Source of the DNA: Acidobacteriota bacterium
Lineage (GTDB): Bacteria; Acidobacteriota; Terriglobia; UBA7540
NCBI GenBank assembly: GCA_902812365.1
Contig: CADDZC010000023.1
Location: 1-49,028, forward strand
Direction of reading: 5' to 3'
DNA length: 49,028 nt
Positions 8,017 through 17,153 of this stretch are shown here, piece by piece. The notes beneath the pieces are model-generated. The model saw only the letters and a list, made by a program, of their open reading frames with translations, was not told the DNA's origin and did no database searches. The translations under genes were made by a program, and so were the position numbers. How positions within the stretch are numbered: the stretch's first letter is position 1; each line of letters opens with the position of its first letter.

Positions 8017-9966
8017 TCAAACGGCTGGCGGGTTTTTTGACGCGGAGTTCACCTTCCAGTAGACCACGTAACGCTCGCCCTGCAATTTGTAAAGTGGAAT
8101 CAACGAGGTCGCCCGGGGTTGCCCTACAGTGCGGAAAGTCAGCGTTTTGCCCGCCACCGGCTCGACCCAGCTGGCAAGCCCGTCACGGTTTGCCTGGATC
8201 ACGGGCACGTCCGCCGGCTTGCCGCCCGGCGAGGTGTTGTAGCCGAGGTAGGTATTCGAGTCGTTTAGCCCCTCACTGCCCAGGCGGCCGGCGAGCACCA
8301 GGGGCCCGTACATCGCCGCCTGCTGCGTCTCATCGCCCGGCAACGACTCAACCCGCAGGCTCATCGGCAGTCGCACCTCAACGCGGTCCCCCGTCTTCCA
8401 CGTCCGCTCGAGCACCAGGAAGCTGCTTGGGCCCGAGAACACGGGCAGCAGCTCGCCGTTCAGCTTCACCGTTCCTCCCCGCACCGCCCAGTAAGGAACG
8501 CGGATATGAAAGCTCAGCGTCACCGGCCGCTCCGCATGCACCGTCAGCGCCGCGCCTTCTTCTTCCGGGAAATGTGTCTCCTGGCGAAGCCGGAGGCCCT
8601 TTTCCGGCCATTCGAGCTCCGAGGCGATGAACAGGTTGACGTAGACTCCGCGGTCGTCGTGGAAATAGATCGTATCGTTAAACTTAGCGAACTCCTCCGC
8701 GCCTGTCCCTGTGCAGCACCAGAAAGAATCGTAGGCAGAGTTGTAATATTTCCACCACCCGCGACCGACGGGCAAAAAGTAGCATTTCATCCCCCGCGCA
8801 TCTTGCGTGCCGAGCCGGCTGTTGAAGAGCGTCCGCTCGTAATAATCCATCGCCGCCGGATCGGCCGTCCAGCCAAAGAGGTGCCGCGTCAGCTTCAGCA
8901 TGTTGTAGCCGCAGCAGCATTCTTCGTCGTCCTGGCCGGTTTCCTGGCTCAGGTTGCCGGGGTCTCCCCGCCAGTGCTCCCGGTAACTCGTGCCGCCGGT
9001 CGCGAACACCCGCCGCGTCGTCACCTCGTGCCAGAAATAGCCGGCGATGTGGCGGTAGCGCTCGTCGCCGGTCACTTCATACTGGCGCGCCGCGCCGATG
9101 ATCTTGGGGATGTTTGTGTTCGCGTGCAGCCCTTTCAATTCGTCGCGAAACGCGGCCAGGGGATCGAAAACCGCCCGGTGGTCAAAGCGCTGCGCCGTGA
9201 GAAGGTATTGCCGCCGGCCGGTCAACGCATAAAGGTTGCACAACACCTCGAGCATTCCGCCCTGCTCGACTTCGAGCACCCGCTGCATGTGCTCGTCGCT
9301 CAGCGGATCGGTCCAGCGGGCCACCCAGCTTGCCATCTTTTCCGCTGTCTCGAGCGCCTGCTCATTGCCGCAATAGGTGTACATGTCCAGGTGCCCGGCC
9401 ATGATCTTGTGGAGGGTGTAAAACGGGGCCCAGACGGGCCGACCCTCCCGCAGCCGGTCGAAAAACTCTTCCGGAAAGGCGCTGAGATATCCGTTGCCGT
9501 GCGCCTGCTGGCACTGGGCCAGCCTGCTGACCAGGTCGCCGGCTTTTTTCCTGAGCTCCTCGTCTCCGGTGCTGGCATACATCAGCGCCGCGGCCGAGAG
9601 GTAGTGGCCGCCGCTGAAGTGACCCCGCACCTCACAGTCCGGCTTTTCCCAGCCTCCGAGCGGCTCGGCGGAGGAGGGCAGGCCGGCCGTAACGCGAAAC
9701 ATGTGAGCCAGGCGGTCATTCGGCAACTGCCGCAGGTAACCAAGGTTGGCCTCCTGCTGGTCTTTAAAAATACCGTCGATAAGCTTCACCTGCTGGTTGG
9801 GAAAGGGAAGCACCCGCCAGGAAATCACTTCCCGAGGCGCCACCGAGCCGCCCGGCTCCGCATTCGCCCTTGAATTCTCCGGCGAGCCCGCACTCCATCG
9901 CCCGGGCAAGATCGCGGCCCCCGCGGCCACTGCTGCAAGCTCTATGAACTGCCTTCGGCTGTGCAT
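8017..9966 (-). CDS. GH127-family (DUF1680) beta-L-arabinofuranosidase-like enzyme, Tat-exported
   Basis: 649 residues from the ATG at 9966, which opens a Tat signal (MHSRRQFIELAAVAAGAA). The earlier ATG at 10074 would add 36 basic, unstructured residues before it. The body is an (alpha/alpha)6 barrel followed by beta-sandwiches. In the founding enzyme of GH127 a Glu and three Cys hold zinc and one Cys is the nucleophile; here they can be placed at E348/E349, C350-C352 (EECCCGYN) and C417-C418 (FWCCTGTG). The family removes beta-L-arabinofuranose from plant glycans and glycoproteins; GH146 is a close alternative. The substrate is inferred. No strong ribosome binding site is visible at this start. 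No polysaccharide-utilisation genes are adjacent. Confidence 0.9.
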   Translation of the reverse strand: MHSRRQFIELAAVAAGAAILPGRWSAGSPENSRANAEPGGSVAPREVISWRVLPFPNQQVKLIDGIFKDQQEANLGYLRQLPNDRLAHMFRVTAGLPSSAEPLGGWEKPDCEVRGHFSGGHYLSAAALMYASTGDEELRKKAGDLVSRLAQCQQAHGNGYLSAFPEEFFDRLREGRPVWAPFYTLHKIMAGHLDMYTYCGNEQALETAEKMASWVARWTDPLSDEHMQRVLEVEQGGMLEVLCNLYALTGRRQYLLTAQRFDHRAVFDPLAAFRDELKGLHANTNIPKIIGAARQYEVTGDERYRHIAGYFWHEVTTRRVFATGGTSYREHWRGDPGNLSQETGQDDEECCCGYNMLKLTRHLFGWTADPAAMDYYERTLFNSRLGTQDARGMKCYFLPVGRGWWKYYNSAYDSFWCCTGTGAEEFAKFNDTIYFHDDRGVYVNLFIASELEWPEKGLRLRQETHFPEEEGAALTVHAERPVTLSFHIRVPYWAVRGGTVKLNGELLPVFSGPSSFLVLERTWKTGDRVEVRLPMSLRVESLPGDETQQAAMYGPLVLAGRLGSEGLNDSNTYLGYNTSPGGKPADVPVIQANRDGLASWVEPVAGKTLTFRTVGQPRATSLIPLYKLQGERYVVYWKVNSASKNPPAV

Positions 9967-10226
9967 CCGGGTATGCCGCTTGCGTTGCGCTCGGTGCCAG
10001 ATTCCGCCCGCGCTCGCAGCCTCTCCGCTTCGCCGCGGTTCGTGCTTCCGTTCCTGTCCACCTGAACTCCGCATACCGTTGACACGGAAATATAACCTAT
10101 ATCACCTCTGTGGATGGCGAGTGAGGTCGAGCTGCTGGCCTCGTTCACCACGGGCGATGATACATCCCGCCCGGCGTCAAGGCCAGCAGTATGTGGGCCA
10201 GCCTTTCCCTGACGCAGGAGTGCGGC

Positions 10227-10853
10227 TTAGGTCCGGAGCTCTGGTCGGCGGCTGAGCAGGGGCAAAAGCCCGACTCCGGTTGCGAGCAGCAGCCAGCATG
10301 CGGGTTCGGGAACGGCTGACGGCGCCAGGGTTGCGCTGACGGCCGTCAGATTGCCACCCTGCAGGCTGAAATAAGCGCTCTCGCCCGCAGCGAGCCCCGC
10401 TCCGCCATTAAAGAGCACTGTCCCGCTGGCCAAGTCGGAGCTCATATTCCCGAAACTGACCCCGGGGCCTTCGTATCCGGTCGGTCCGAAGGTGGCAACC
10501 GGGCACCCTGCCGGCTGAGGGGTGGTGCCAATGCCGCAGAGCCCGTCACCGTCAAAGAAGAAGGCGCCTTGCCCCTGCGAGTCGGAGCCCGTGATGGCCA
10601 GCGATTCCAAAGTGCTTTGACTCTGATTGAGCACTCCGATCAGCGCGTCGTCGCCGTCAAGATTAAAGGGTTGCTGCGATGGATCGGAGAGAACCGTGAT
10701 GCTTCCTCCGGCCTTGACCACAATCAGGAACTGGCAGCTCGTATCGCCGCCGATCGCCGGGCACTCGGTGAATGGAGCCGATGGCGTGGCGAGCGCCGGA
10801 CCGGCCCCCAACAGCAACCACGCGACTCCGAGCAGCGTAGAATAATATTTCAT
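10227..10853 (-). CDS. PEP-CTERM sorting-domain protein
   Basis: 208 residues, starting at the ATG (10853) preceded by AGGAGG. A Sec signal peptide (LLGVAWLLLGAGPALA) leads into a low-complexity, Gly/Asp/Ser-rich beta-type extracellular region. The C-terminus is the classic PEP-CTERM tripartite signal: VPEP, a hydrophobic helix, then the basic end SRRPELR. Exosortase normally removes this tail while anchoring the protein at the envelope. No exosortase gene lies in the window. It follows the ferritin-like gene by 109 bases on the same strand and may be co-transcribed with it. The biochemical role of the mature domain is unknown. Confidence 0.85.
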   Translation of the reverse strand: MKYYSTLLGVAWLLLGAGPALATPSAPFTECPAIGGDTSCQFLIVVKAGGSITVLSDPSQQPFNLDGDDALIGVLNQSQSTLESLAITGSDSQGQGAFFFDGDGLCGIGTTPQPAGCPVATFGPTGYEGPGVSFGNMSSDLASGTVLFNGGAGLAAGESAYFSLQGGNLTAVSATLAPSAVPEPACWLLLATGVGLLPLLSRRPELRT

Positions 10854-10962
10854 CGTTGTCCTCCTATTCGAGATCAAAGTGACTTGGTTGCGATTTTCGC
10901 CGCATTCAGGCGGCGTGCCCGCCGCCCGCCGATTCTGTGGCCTCGACAAAGCCCCTTTCCCC

Positions 10963-11814
10963 TCAGGCGGGGTTCGAGGACTCATGGATCGCCCCGTTCA
11001 CCCCGTTCGGGAAAAAGCCGCCACTCATCACGTTGGCCTGAAACCCGTAGACGATGAACAGCACCTGGCCTGGGGTGCGAATGGCGGTTTGGGCATCCTG
11101 AAGGTCCATGGAGAAGAATTGGGATCCTGAGGGTGGCGGCAGGATATCCACGCCGTCAAGCTGGGTCGTGGCCACCCCGTTCAGGGCAACTTGCAGTCGA
11201 ATATTGCTCGAGTGTTCAGCTTCTGCGGCCAGAATCCGCGCCGCCGCTCCGAGCACGGCGGTGTTTTGAATCAGCGGCGCCGCGCCGCCATAGGCCGTGA
11301 CGCCGACGTCCTCGAAGGCGCGGGCCAGCGCCAGAAACTGCTTGAGGTTGCCAAAGCCGAAGCCGAGAGCGTTGAGGTTAATCGCGGGTTTGGCGACGGG
11401 TTGTACGCCCAGGGAACTCAACGCGTTCCGGATATACAAAACATGCCGCTGCTCATCATAGGCGATCTGCTCGGCGATGGTTTTCGTGCGGTCACCGCCC
11501 ACGGCGATATGAAGATTGACTCGGCTGCCACCGGTGGTTGGTCCTGCGTTGCCGCTCCCATTAGTGGGAATTCCAATCTCCGACAGCGTTTTTCCGGTGG
11601 TTGCCACCGTGTAAAACTCAGCCTCGAGGTATTCCAGGTTTAGGGCGAAATTCAGAATATCGGTGTCTGTAATGGATTGCGCCATGGCGATGTTGGTGTT
11701 TGCCAGCCAGCCAGCGCCGGCGAGGCCGAGCCCGGCGGCACCGGCGAGTTGCATGAAGTGGCGGCGCGTTGGCGAATGATCCAAAAGGTTTCCAGGTTTC
11801 CCGTTCTTTGCCAT
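10963..11814 (-). CDS. Tat-exported ferritin-like domain protein
   Basis: 283 residues, starting at the ATG (11814) with AAGGAGG upstream. A Tat motif (TRRHFMQLAGAAGLGLAG) precedes a long four-helix bundle. Helix motifs LEYLEAEFY, AYDEQRHVLYIR and AAEAEHSSNIR supply the Glu and ExxH residues expected of a ferritin-like di-iron site. The family includes bacterial and plant desiccation-related proteins. It may handle iron or oxidative stress in the periplasm, but no activity has been shown for this subgroup that I can name. It lies head-to-head with an ECF sigma/anti-sigma pair, a reasonable candidate for its regulator. Confidence 0.87.
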   Translation of the reverse strand: MAKNGKPGNLLDHSPTRRHFMQLAGAAGLGLAGAGWLANTNIAMAQSITDTDILNFALNLEYLEAEFYTVATTGKTLSEIGIPTNGSGNAGPTTGGSRVNLHIAVGGDRTKTIAEQIAYDEQRHVLYIRNALSSLGVQPVAKPAINLNALGFGFGNLKQFLALARAFEDVGVTAYGGAAPLIQNTAVLGAAARILAAEAEHSSNIRLQVALNGVATTQLDGVDILPPPSGSQFFSMDLQDAQTAIRTPGQVLFIVYGFQANVMSGGFFPNGVNGAIHESSNPA

Positions 11815-12255
11815 CTTGATCCTCCTTAAAGTCAAAGTGCGAGCGCTAATCTGAATGGCGGCGGCCGAAGCGCAGGCGGCTATTTCCTGCGCCTGGAAGC
11901 CGACCGTTTCGTTTCATGGCCAGCGCCGTGGCCGGCTCGGGCTTGAACAGATCAGATCCGAGCCTTCCGCTCCGCCAGCCGATTGATTGCCACCCTGAGT
12001 ACGTAAAGCGAAGGGCAAGTGGATTGAGGTACTTTAAGGAGGTTTTTCCGAGCGTACTCAACTGTCTTGCCAGTACAGGAAACCTTTGCCATAGGCTCTT
12101 CAGGGGTAAAGGCGGGATTGGCTTGAACGGCCTGGCCACGTCTCGACTCCTCGTGAGGAATCGAGCCGGCCAACGGCATGCGCACACTGGCAGCACAATG
12201 ACGGTGACAAATTCTGTAAAACCTGTCAAAATCCAATCAGCCTTCGGAAACGTAC
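11815..12255. other. divergent intergenic region between ferritin-like and ECF sigma genes
   Basis: About 440 bases that must hold promoters for both directions. I could not settle on a sigma70 promoter. A 7-bp inverted repeat GAGTACG (11997-12003) / CGTACTC (12053-12059) encloses AAGGAGG with no convincing frame behind it. Nothing else stands out. Confidence 0.4.
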
Positions 12256-12831
12256 TTGTTGAAGAGAGCTGAATTGCCCAATGCTCCCCATCACACTGAC
12301 CGTCACCCGGCGGATTTCGAATTGATTCGCCGTGTTGCCAACGGTGACGAAGCGGCCTTGACGGCGCTCTACGACCGTTATGCGGGTGTGGTCTATTCTG
12401 TGGCGCATCGCGTCCTGAAGGATGAGGGGGCGGCCGAAGAGGTGCTGCAGGATGTCTTTTATCAGTTGTGGTGCAACGCTTCGCGCTACGATGCGGCCCG
12501 GGGCACCATGGCGGGCTGGCTCTTGGTCAGCGCGCGCAACCGTGCGATTGACTTGCTGCGCCGACGGAAGCCAGCGGATACCAACAGCATGGAAGAACCG
12601 GTTCCGCTGGCTTTTAACCTGGAATCCAGTGTGGCCAGGACGCAATTGATCTCCAGGGTGAAATCCGCGCTCGGGATTTTGACCCCCGCCCAGCGCCAGG
12701 TGCTGGAGCTGACATACTTTGCAGGAATGACGCACGGCGAGATTGCTGAAAAAACCGGAGAGCCCTTGGGTACGGTAAAGACGCGACTGCGCGCCGCACT
12801 CCACACGCTCCGGCAGGTACTGGCCCCGTGA
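12256..12831 (+). CDS. ECF sigma factor (SigK-like)
   Basis: 191 residues from the TTG at 12256; TTG codons at 12259 and 12274 are equally possible and no upstream site decides between them. Region 2 is clear: LIRRVANGDEAALTALYDRY, YSVAHRVL, EEVLQDVFYQLW. The 2.4-like segment is GWLLVSARNRAIDLLRRR. Region 4 has LTPAQRQVLELTYFAG followed by the helix-turn-helix THGEIAEKTGEPLGTVKTRLR. The next gene overlaps by four bases (GTGA) and encodes its likely anti-sigma factor. Its targets probably include its own promoter and perhaps the divergent ferritin-like and PEP-CTERM genes, which is inference from position. Confidence 0.93.
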   Translation: MLKRAELPNAPHHTDRHPADFELIRRVANGDEAALTALYDRYAGVVYSVAHRVLKDEGAAEEVLQDVFYQLWCNASRYDAARGTMAGWLLVSARNRAIDLLRRRKPADTNSMEEPVPLAFNLESSVARTQLISRVKSALGILTPAQRQVLELTYFAGMTHGEIAEKTGEPLGTVKTRLRAALHTLRQVLAP

Positions 12832-13631
12832 ACGAGCATCCACAACCTGAAGAAGTCTTTGACGAGTACGCGCTCGGCAGCCTGGAGGGCGAAGACAAGC
12901 AAGCCTTTGAATCTCACCTCCGCGACTGCAAGACCTGCGCGCGGAGACTCGAGGAGGCGCGCGCCCGTCTGGCGCTGCTTTCATTGGCTGCCCCGCCGAT
13001 CACACCGCCGTTGCGGGTTCGGGAAGGGCTGCTGGCCCAAGTGCGCGCGCAGTCGTCGGGAAAAGTTCCGAAGCCGGCAATAAGCCGCCAGCCCCGGCGC
13101 ACACTTTGGCTGGTTCCGCTGCTGGCGGCCGCAGCAGGCGCCCTGGCCATCACCGCCGTCGTTCTCATTCGCTTGAACCATCGGTTGAGCCGGCAGCTTG
13201 CGGCTCTCGAGCAGAAGCAGGCGGCCATGCTGGCCGCCCAGCAGGAGCAACAGTTGCAGGCGGACAAGGCCCGCCGCGTGCTGAACGTTCTCACCTCGCC
13301 AGAGACCGTGAAGGTGTCTTTGCTGCCCGCCGACGCCCACCCGGCGCCCCAGGGGAAGGCATTCTACAACTCCGACAAAGGTCTGGTGTTTTATGCCGCC
13401 AACCTTCCCCCGCCTCCGTCCGGTTATACTTATCAACTTTGGCTTGTCCCGCTGCGCGGCGTACCCATCAGTGCCGGCGTCTTTCGCACCGATCGTGAAG
13501 GCGACGGCAAAGTCGTGCTTCCCCCTCTGCCGCGCGGAGTGCCGGCCAAGGCGTTTGCCGTCACCATCGAGCCTGCTGGCGGAAGACCGCAACCGACCGG
13601 AAAAAAAGTCTTGATTGGGGCTGTGTCGTAA
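12828..13631 (+). CDS. anti-sigma factor: zinc-finger ZAS domain, one membrane helix, RskA-type C-terminal domain
   Basis: 267 residues starting at GTG, which overlaps the sigma gene stop and implies translational coupling. Residues 1-60 form an anti-sigma domain with the H-x3-C-x2-C zinc motif (HLRDCKTC). A single membrane helix (LWLVPLLAAAAGALAITAVVLI) lies near residues 94-115. It is followed by a Gln/Ala-rich coiled coil (AALEQKQAAMLAAQQEQQ). The rest (about 150-267) is a beta-rich RskA/anti-sigma-K domain that would sit in the periplasm. The layout fits a membrane anti-sigma that releases its partner on envelope or redox stress. Confidence 0.9.
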   Translation: MNEHPQPEEVFDEYALGSLEGEDKQAFESHLRDCKTCARRLEEARARLALLSLAAPPITPPLRVREGLLAQVRAQSSGKVPKPAISRQPRRTLWLVPLLAAAAGALAITAVVLIRLNHRLSRQLAALEQKQAAMLAAQQEQQLQADKARRVLNVLTSPETVKVSLLPADAHPAPQGKAFYNSDKGLVFYAANLPPPPSGYTYQLWLVPLRGVPISAGVFRTDREGDGKVVLPPLPRGVPAKAFAVTIEPAGGRPQPTGKKVLIGAVS

Positions 13632-14388
13632 GAGGTTTGCCGGGAACTCTTCACTCTCCCGCGCTGCCACCGCTGACTGGCGGGCACACCGCCGCGCCCC
13701 CGTGCACCATCAGGTTGCGAGTCGATCCGCGAGCGCGGTCAGGTCCCCGGGGAGACCGGCGGCGCCAATTGCTTCTGGGCGTTTTTCCGTGCGCGGCCTG
13801 ATGGGCGGACACTTCAGTTGCCAATTGAATCGAACCTCTCAGGGCCCGACAACACCTGGCAGACCGCGCCGACCTCGGCAGGCTGCCGCGTTGATTTCCC
13901 AACAAAGGGAAGAGTGTTGACCCCTGTTGAAGGCATCGATATTTGTCCGTGCCGGAAATTCTTACGCCCTCAGATGCCCGGCCACCAAAATCGGCTGCTT
14001 TCGACACCCACAGTCTCGTTGCGGAGGGCTAGCCGGTGCCCTCCACACAACGGCACCTTATCGGCGCCGGGCGCGGTGAATCATCGAACACTGGGTGCCG
14101 AAGAGTCCGCGATCACAGCTCACAGGCGTGCCTTGTGAAGGGTCACTGCGCCGCCGGCAGAGTTCCGATGGTGGCATTGGCCTTCAAGTAGCGGAGCGAA
14201 GTCAGAAACACATCAAGATCACCCTGTGGCAACGGCATGTATGTGCTCTCAAGGTTGCAGGGTCCCGGTGTTTTTGCGCCTCACGCGGTTCGTACAGCTC
14301 GTCCGACGCAGGCGGCCATCCGCTTCCACGAATTCAGGGTGGCTTCCGAGCGCAAGAACTGCCTTCTGTGCGCCGGCCCTCAGGGCAT
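13632..14388. other. intergenic stretch, no gene recognised
   Basis: About 757 bases between convergent genes. Several open frames cross it, but none has a domain, a signal sequence or a ribosome binding site I can support. A short hairpin (AGGGC/GCCCT) spans the stop codon of the aminotransferase gene at 14389. Decayed coding sequence cannot be excluded. Confidence 0.45.
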
Positions 14389-15504
14389 TCATCGCCCTTG
14401 CACGAGCTCGGCGACCTCCACCAAGGCTTCGGCCGCGTACTCGACCTGCTCGGCGGTCATCTCCGGGAACAGCGGCAGGCTCACAACCCGCTCGCACGCC
14501 GCCTCCGTGCAGGGCAGGGAACCGGGTGGGTAGCCTCGGCTGGCATAGGCCGGTTGCAGGTGAACCGGGCGCGGATAGTGGATGGCTGTTTGAACGCCGC
14601 GTGCTTCCAGCTTCTTCCTCACCTTATCCCTATTCTCCACATAGGCCACAAAGAGGTGGTAGACACATTCCGATTGCGGGTCGTCCTCCGGAAGACCGAC
14701 CGGCGCGCCCGTGAGAAGCTGCCGATACCGGTTCGCCCATTCCTGGCGCTTCGCCGTCCATTCGCCCAGGTGCTTCAACTTGACCCGCAGTACTGCCCCT
14801 TGGAATCCGTCCATTCGATAGTTGAAACCGATGACATCGTGGCGATAGCGCGTCGTTTGACCGTGATCGCGCAAAGCCCGAGCCAATTGCGCCATCTGCT
14901 CGTCGTTGGTTGTTAGAGCTCCGCCTTCGCCGTACGCGCCCAGGTTCTTCCCCGGATAGAAACTGAAGGCGGCGGCTCGCCCTAACCCTCCTATCCGCCG
15001 GCCGCGGTATCGCGCCCCGTGCGCCTGGCAAGCATCTTCGATCATCATTACGCGGTGGCGCTCGGCGATAGCGGCCAGAGGCTCCCAATCGACGGGCCGG
15101 CCGTATAAATGCACCGGCAAAATCACCTTCGTTCGGCTCGTGATGGCAGCTTCGACACGGCTGGGATCGAGGTTGGCGGTGCGGGGATCGATGTCTACGA
15201 ACACCGGCACGGCCCCGGTGTACGAGATGGCTTCCGCGGTGGCGATGAAGGTGTTGGCGGTGGTTATCACCTCGTCTCCGGGCTGGACGCCGGCGGCCAA
15301 CAGGGCCACATGGAGGGCGCTGGTGCCCGAATTCAGTGCCACGCAATACTTGGTTTCGCAGTACGCGGCAAACTCCTCCTCGAATCGGGCGACCTCTTCC
15401 CCCAGAACAAAAGCCGCGTGACTACAAACCCGATCGAGCGCACCCAGGATTTCCTGGCGCAGGCTCCTATACTGAGCCGTGAGGTCGAAGTACGGCACGT
15501 TCAT
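14389..15504 (-). CDS. DegT/DnrJ/EryC1/StrS-family PLP aminotransferase
   Basis: 371 residues, starting at the ATG (15504) with GGAGGAG upstream. The fold is fold-type I PLP. ALNSGTSALHVALLAAG binds the cofactor phosphate, ANTFIATAEAI and IEDACQAHGA are family blocks, and FSFYPGKNLGAYGEGG holds the Schiff-base lysine. Members aminate keto-sugars on nucleotide carriers for lipopolysaccharide, glycan or antibiotic biosynthesis. No nucleotide-sugar genes are adjacent, so the precise sugar is unknown. It is divergent from the Gfo/Idh operon with 272 bases between. Confidence 0.92.
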   Translation of the reverse strand: MNVPYFDLTAQYRSLRQEILGALDRVCSHAAFVLGEEVARFEEEFAAYCETKYCVALNSGTSALHVALLAAGVQPGDEVITTANTFIATAEAISYTGAVPVFVDIDPRTANLDPSRVEAAITSRTKVILPVHLYGRPVDWEPLAAIAERHRVMMIEDACQAHGARYRGRRIGGLGRAAAFSFYPGKNLGAYGEGGALTTNDEQMAQLARALRDHGQTTRYRHDVIGFNYRMDGFQGAVLRVKLKHLGEWTAKRQEWANRYRQLLTGAPVGLPEDDPQSECVYHLFVAYVENRDKVRKKLEARGVQTAIHYPRPVHLQPAYASRGYPPGSLPCTEAACERVVSLPLFPEMTAEQVEYAAEALVEVAELVQGR

Positions 15505-15776
15505 GGATGGTTCTCCTCCGCTCGCCACGCCGAGCCCCGGGCTGGAAGCTACCCTAGTCGCCGCTAGCGGGCGTGTCCAAGCGTACACCATCGTGGGCGG
15601 CGGCGTCCTCAGCCCGTCATTTCCACAGCGCTTCGGCTTTTGCCTTGGCGCGAACTCGATCTCGATGGGGCTGGAAGCGAGCTTTCCTCGGCGGCCGAGG
15701 CGGGCGCCCCGCTGTTCCGACGCTTACAGTACACTGACTGGAGCAATCTCGGGAGGCGTGATAGACTTCGCCCACT

Positions 15777-17135
15777 ATGGCGACGACTAGGCGCGCTTTT
15801 CTGAATACGGTTACGGCGGCGACGGTAGCCACGGCGTCGCGGAGAGTGTTAGGCGCAAATGACCGCGTCGAAATCGGTTTCATCGGCTATGGCCTGATTG
15901 GCAAGCAGCACGTTTACGACTGCAGGAAGTTCACGGACGTAGAGTTGGTGGCCGTGTCGGACGCATACCGGCCGCGCATGGAGGAGGGTGTAGCCGCTTG
16001 CGGGGGGCGGGCGCGGGCGTACAGCGACTTTCGTCAGATGCTCGACGATAAGGACATTCAGGCGGTCATCATTTCGACGCCCGACCACTGGCACGCGCCG
16101 ATGACCATCTTAGCGTGTGCCGCCGGCAAAGACGTGTACGTCGAAAAGCCGCAGACGCTTTTTGTGGAAGAGGGTCGGTGGATGGTGAAGGCGGCGCGCC
16201 GCTACCGACGGGTTGTGCAGTGCGGCTCGCAGCAGCGGAGCGGCATCCATTACAGGAACGCCATCCGACGCATGCGGGCGGGAGAGATCGGCAAGATTCA
16301 TACGGTGCGCATCGGCGTTTTTCGCAACATCATGCCCGGCTTCGGCAATCCCCCCGACACCGATCCACCCCCCGGGCTCGATTACGACATGTGGCTGGGT
16401 CCGGCCCCGCTCCGTGCTTATAACCCCGGCCGGTGTATCTATCACTTTCGCTGGTTTTGGGATTATTCGGGTGGCCAGATGACGAACTATGGAGCTCATG
16501 ACGTGGATGTTGTCCACTGGGCGCTCGAGGTGCACGGGCCGACCGCGGTGGCCTCGTCGGGTGGGAGACTGGCGCTCGAAGATAGCGGCGAGACACCGGA
16601 CACCCAAGACGTTCTTTTTGAGTATCCGGGCCACTTCACCTTGGAATGGACGTGTCGCGAAGCCAGTGTGGGTCGTGCGCAAGGCGAGGGGACGGAATTC
16701 TTCGGAACCAAGGGAAGCCTTTTTATCACCCGGGCGGGCTACCAAATTTACGCCGACTTGAAAGGCGACCCCGCCAACCAGATCCCTCGTATTGTGGGAC
16801 ATCCGGCGGGCGGACCCGTTTACCATCCAGAGGTGAAAGCCGTACCCTGGACGCAGGCGGTTAGCGAGAGAGCTTCCAACGAGCTGTGGTCGTCGCACAT
16901 GCGCAACTTTATCGATTGCGTGAAATCTCGACACAAACCAAACGCGGACGTGGAAGACGGCCACCGCACGGCGACGGCTTGCCACCTGGCCAACCTATCT
17001 CTGCGGTTGGGCCGTAAGATTCGCTGGGATGCGGAGCATGAGCGCGTTGTGGATGATCCCGAGGCTCAGGCAATGCTTTGGCGCCCGTACCGTCCCCCAT
17101 GGGATCGCGTATTGGAGTCGCTTGACTTGGATTAG
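15777..17135 (+). CDS. Tat-exported Gfo/Idh/MocA-family oxidoreductase
   Basis: 452 residues. The N-terminus is a Tat signal (MATTRRAFLNTVTAATVATA). The Rossmann domain follows at once with VEIGFIGYGLIGKQH. The block DVYVEKPQTL contains the conserved EKP. The C-terminal half is the usual open-sheet substrate domain. Export through Tat implies a folded protein with tightly held NAD(P), as in glucose-fructose oxidoreductase. The reaction is oxidation or reduction of a sugar, cyclitol or related compound. It is first in a three-gene operon with a TIM-barrel isomerase-like protein and a FAD oxidoreductase, suggesting a short carbohydrate or amino-sugar conversion route. No Shine-Dalgarno sequence is close; GGGAGG lies about 20 bases upstream. 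Confidence 0.92.
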   Translation: MATTRRAFLNTVTAATVATASRRVLGANDRVEIGFIGYGLIGKQHVYDCRKFTDVELVAVSDAYRPRMEEGVAACGGRARAYSDFRQMLDDKDIQAVIISTPDHWHAPMTILACAAGKDVYVEKPQTLFVEEGRWMVKAARRYRRVVQCGSQQRSGIHYRNAIRRMRAGEIGKIHTVRIGVFRNIMPGFGNPPDTDPPPGLDYDMWLGPAPLRAYNPGRCIYHFRWFWDYSGGQMTNYGAHDVDVVHWALEVHGPTAVASSGGRLALEDSGETPDTQDVLFEYPGHFTLEWTCREASVGRAQGEGTEFFGTKGSLFITRAGYQIYADLKGDPANQIPRIVGHPAGGPVYHPEVKAVPWTQAVSERASNELWSSHMRNFIDCVKSRHKPNADVEDGHRTATACHLANLSLRLGRKIRWDAEHERVVDDPEAQAMLWRPYRPPWDRVLESLDLD

Positions 17136-17153
17136 GGCAGCAGGGATGGAGCA

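Noticed and set aside
8506-9873. 455-residue forward frame opposite the GH127 gene
   Set aside because: It is antisense to a well-supported gene and lacks any recognisable motif.
13632-14388. Small genes in the gap after the anti-sigma factor
   Set aside because: Several short frames exist but none shows a start context, signal peptide or domain.
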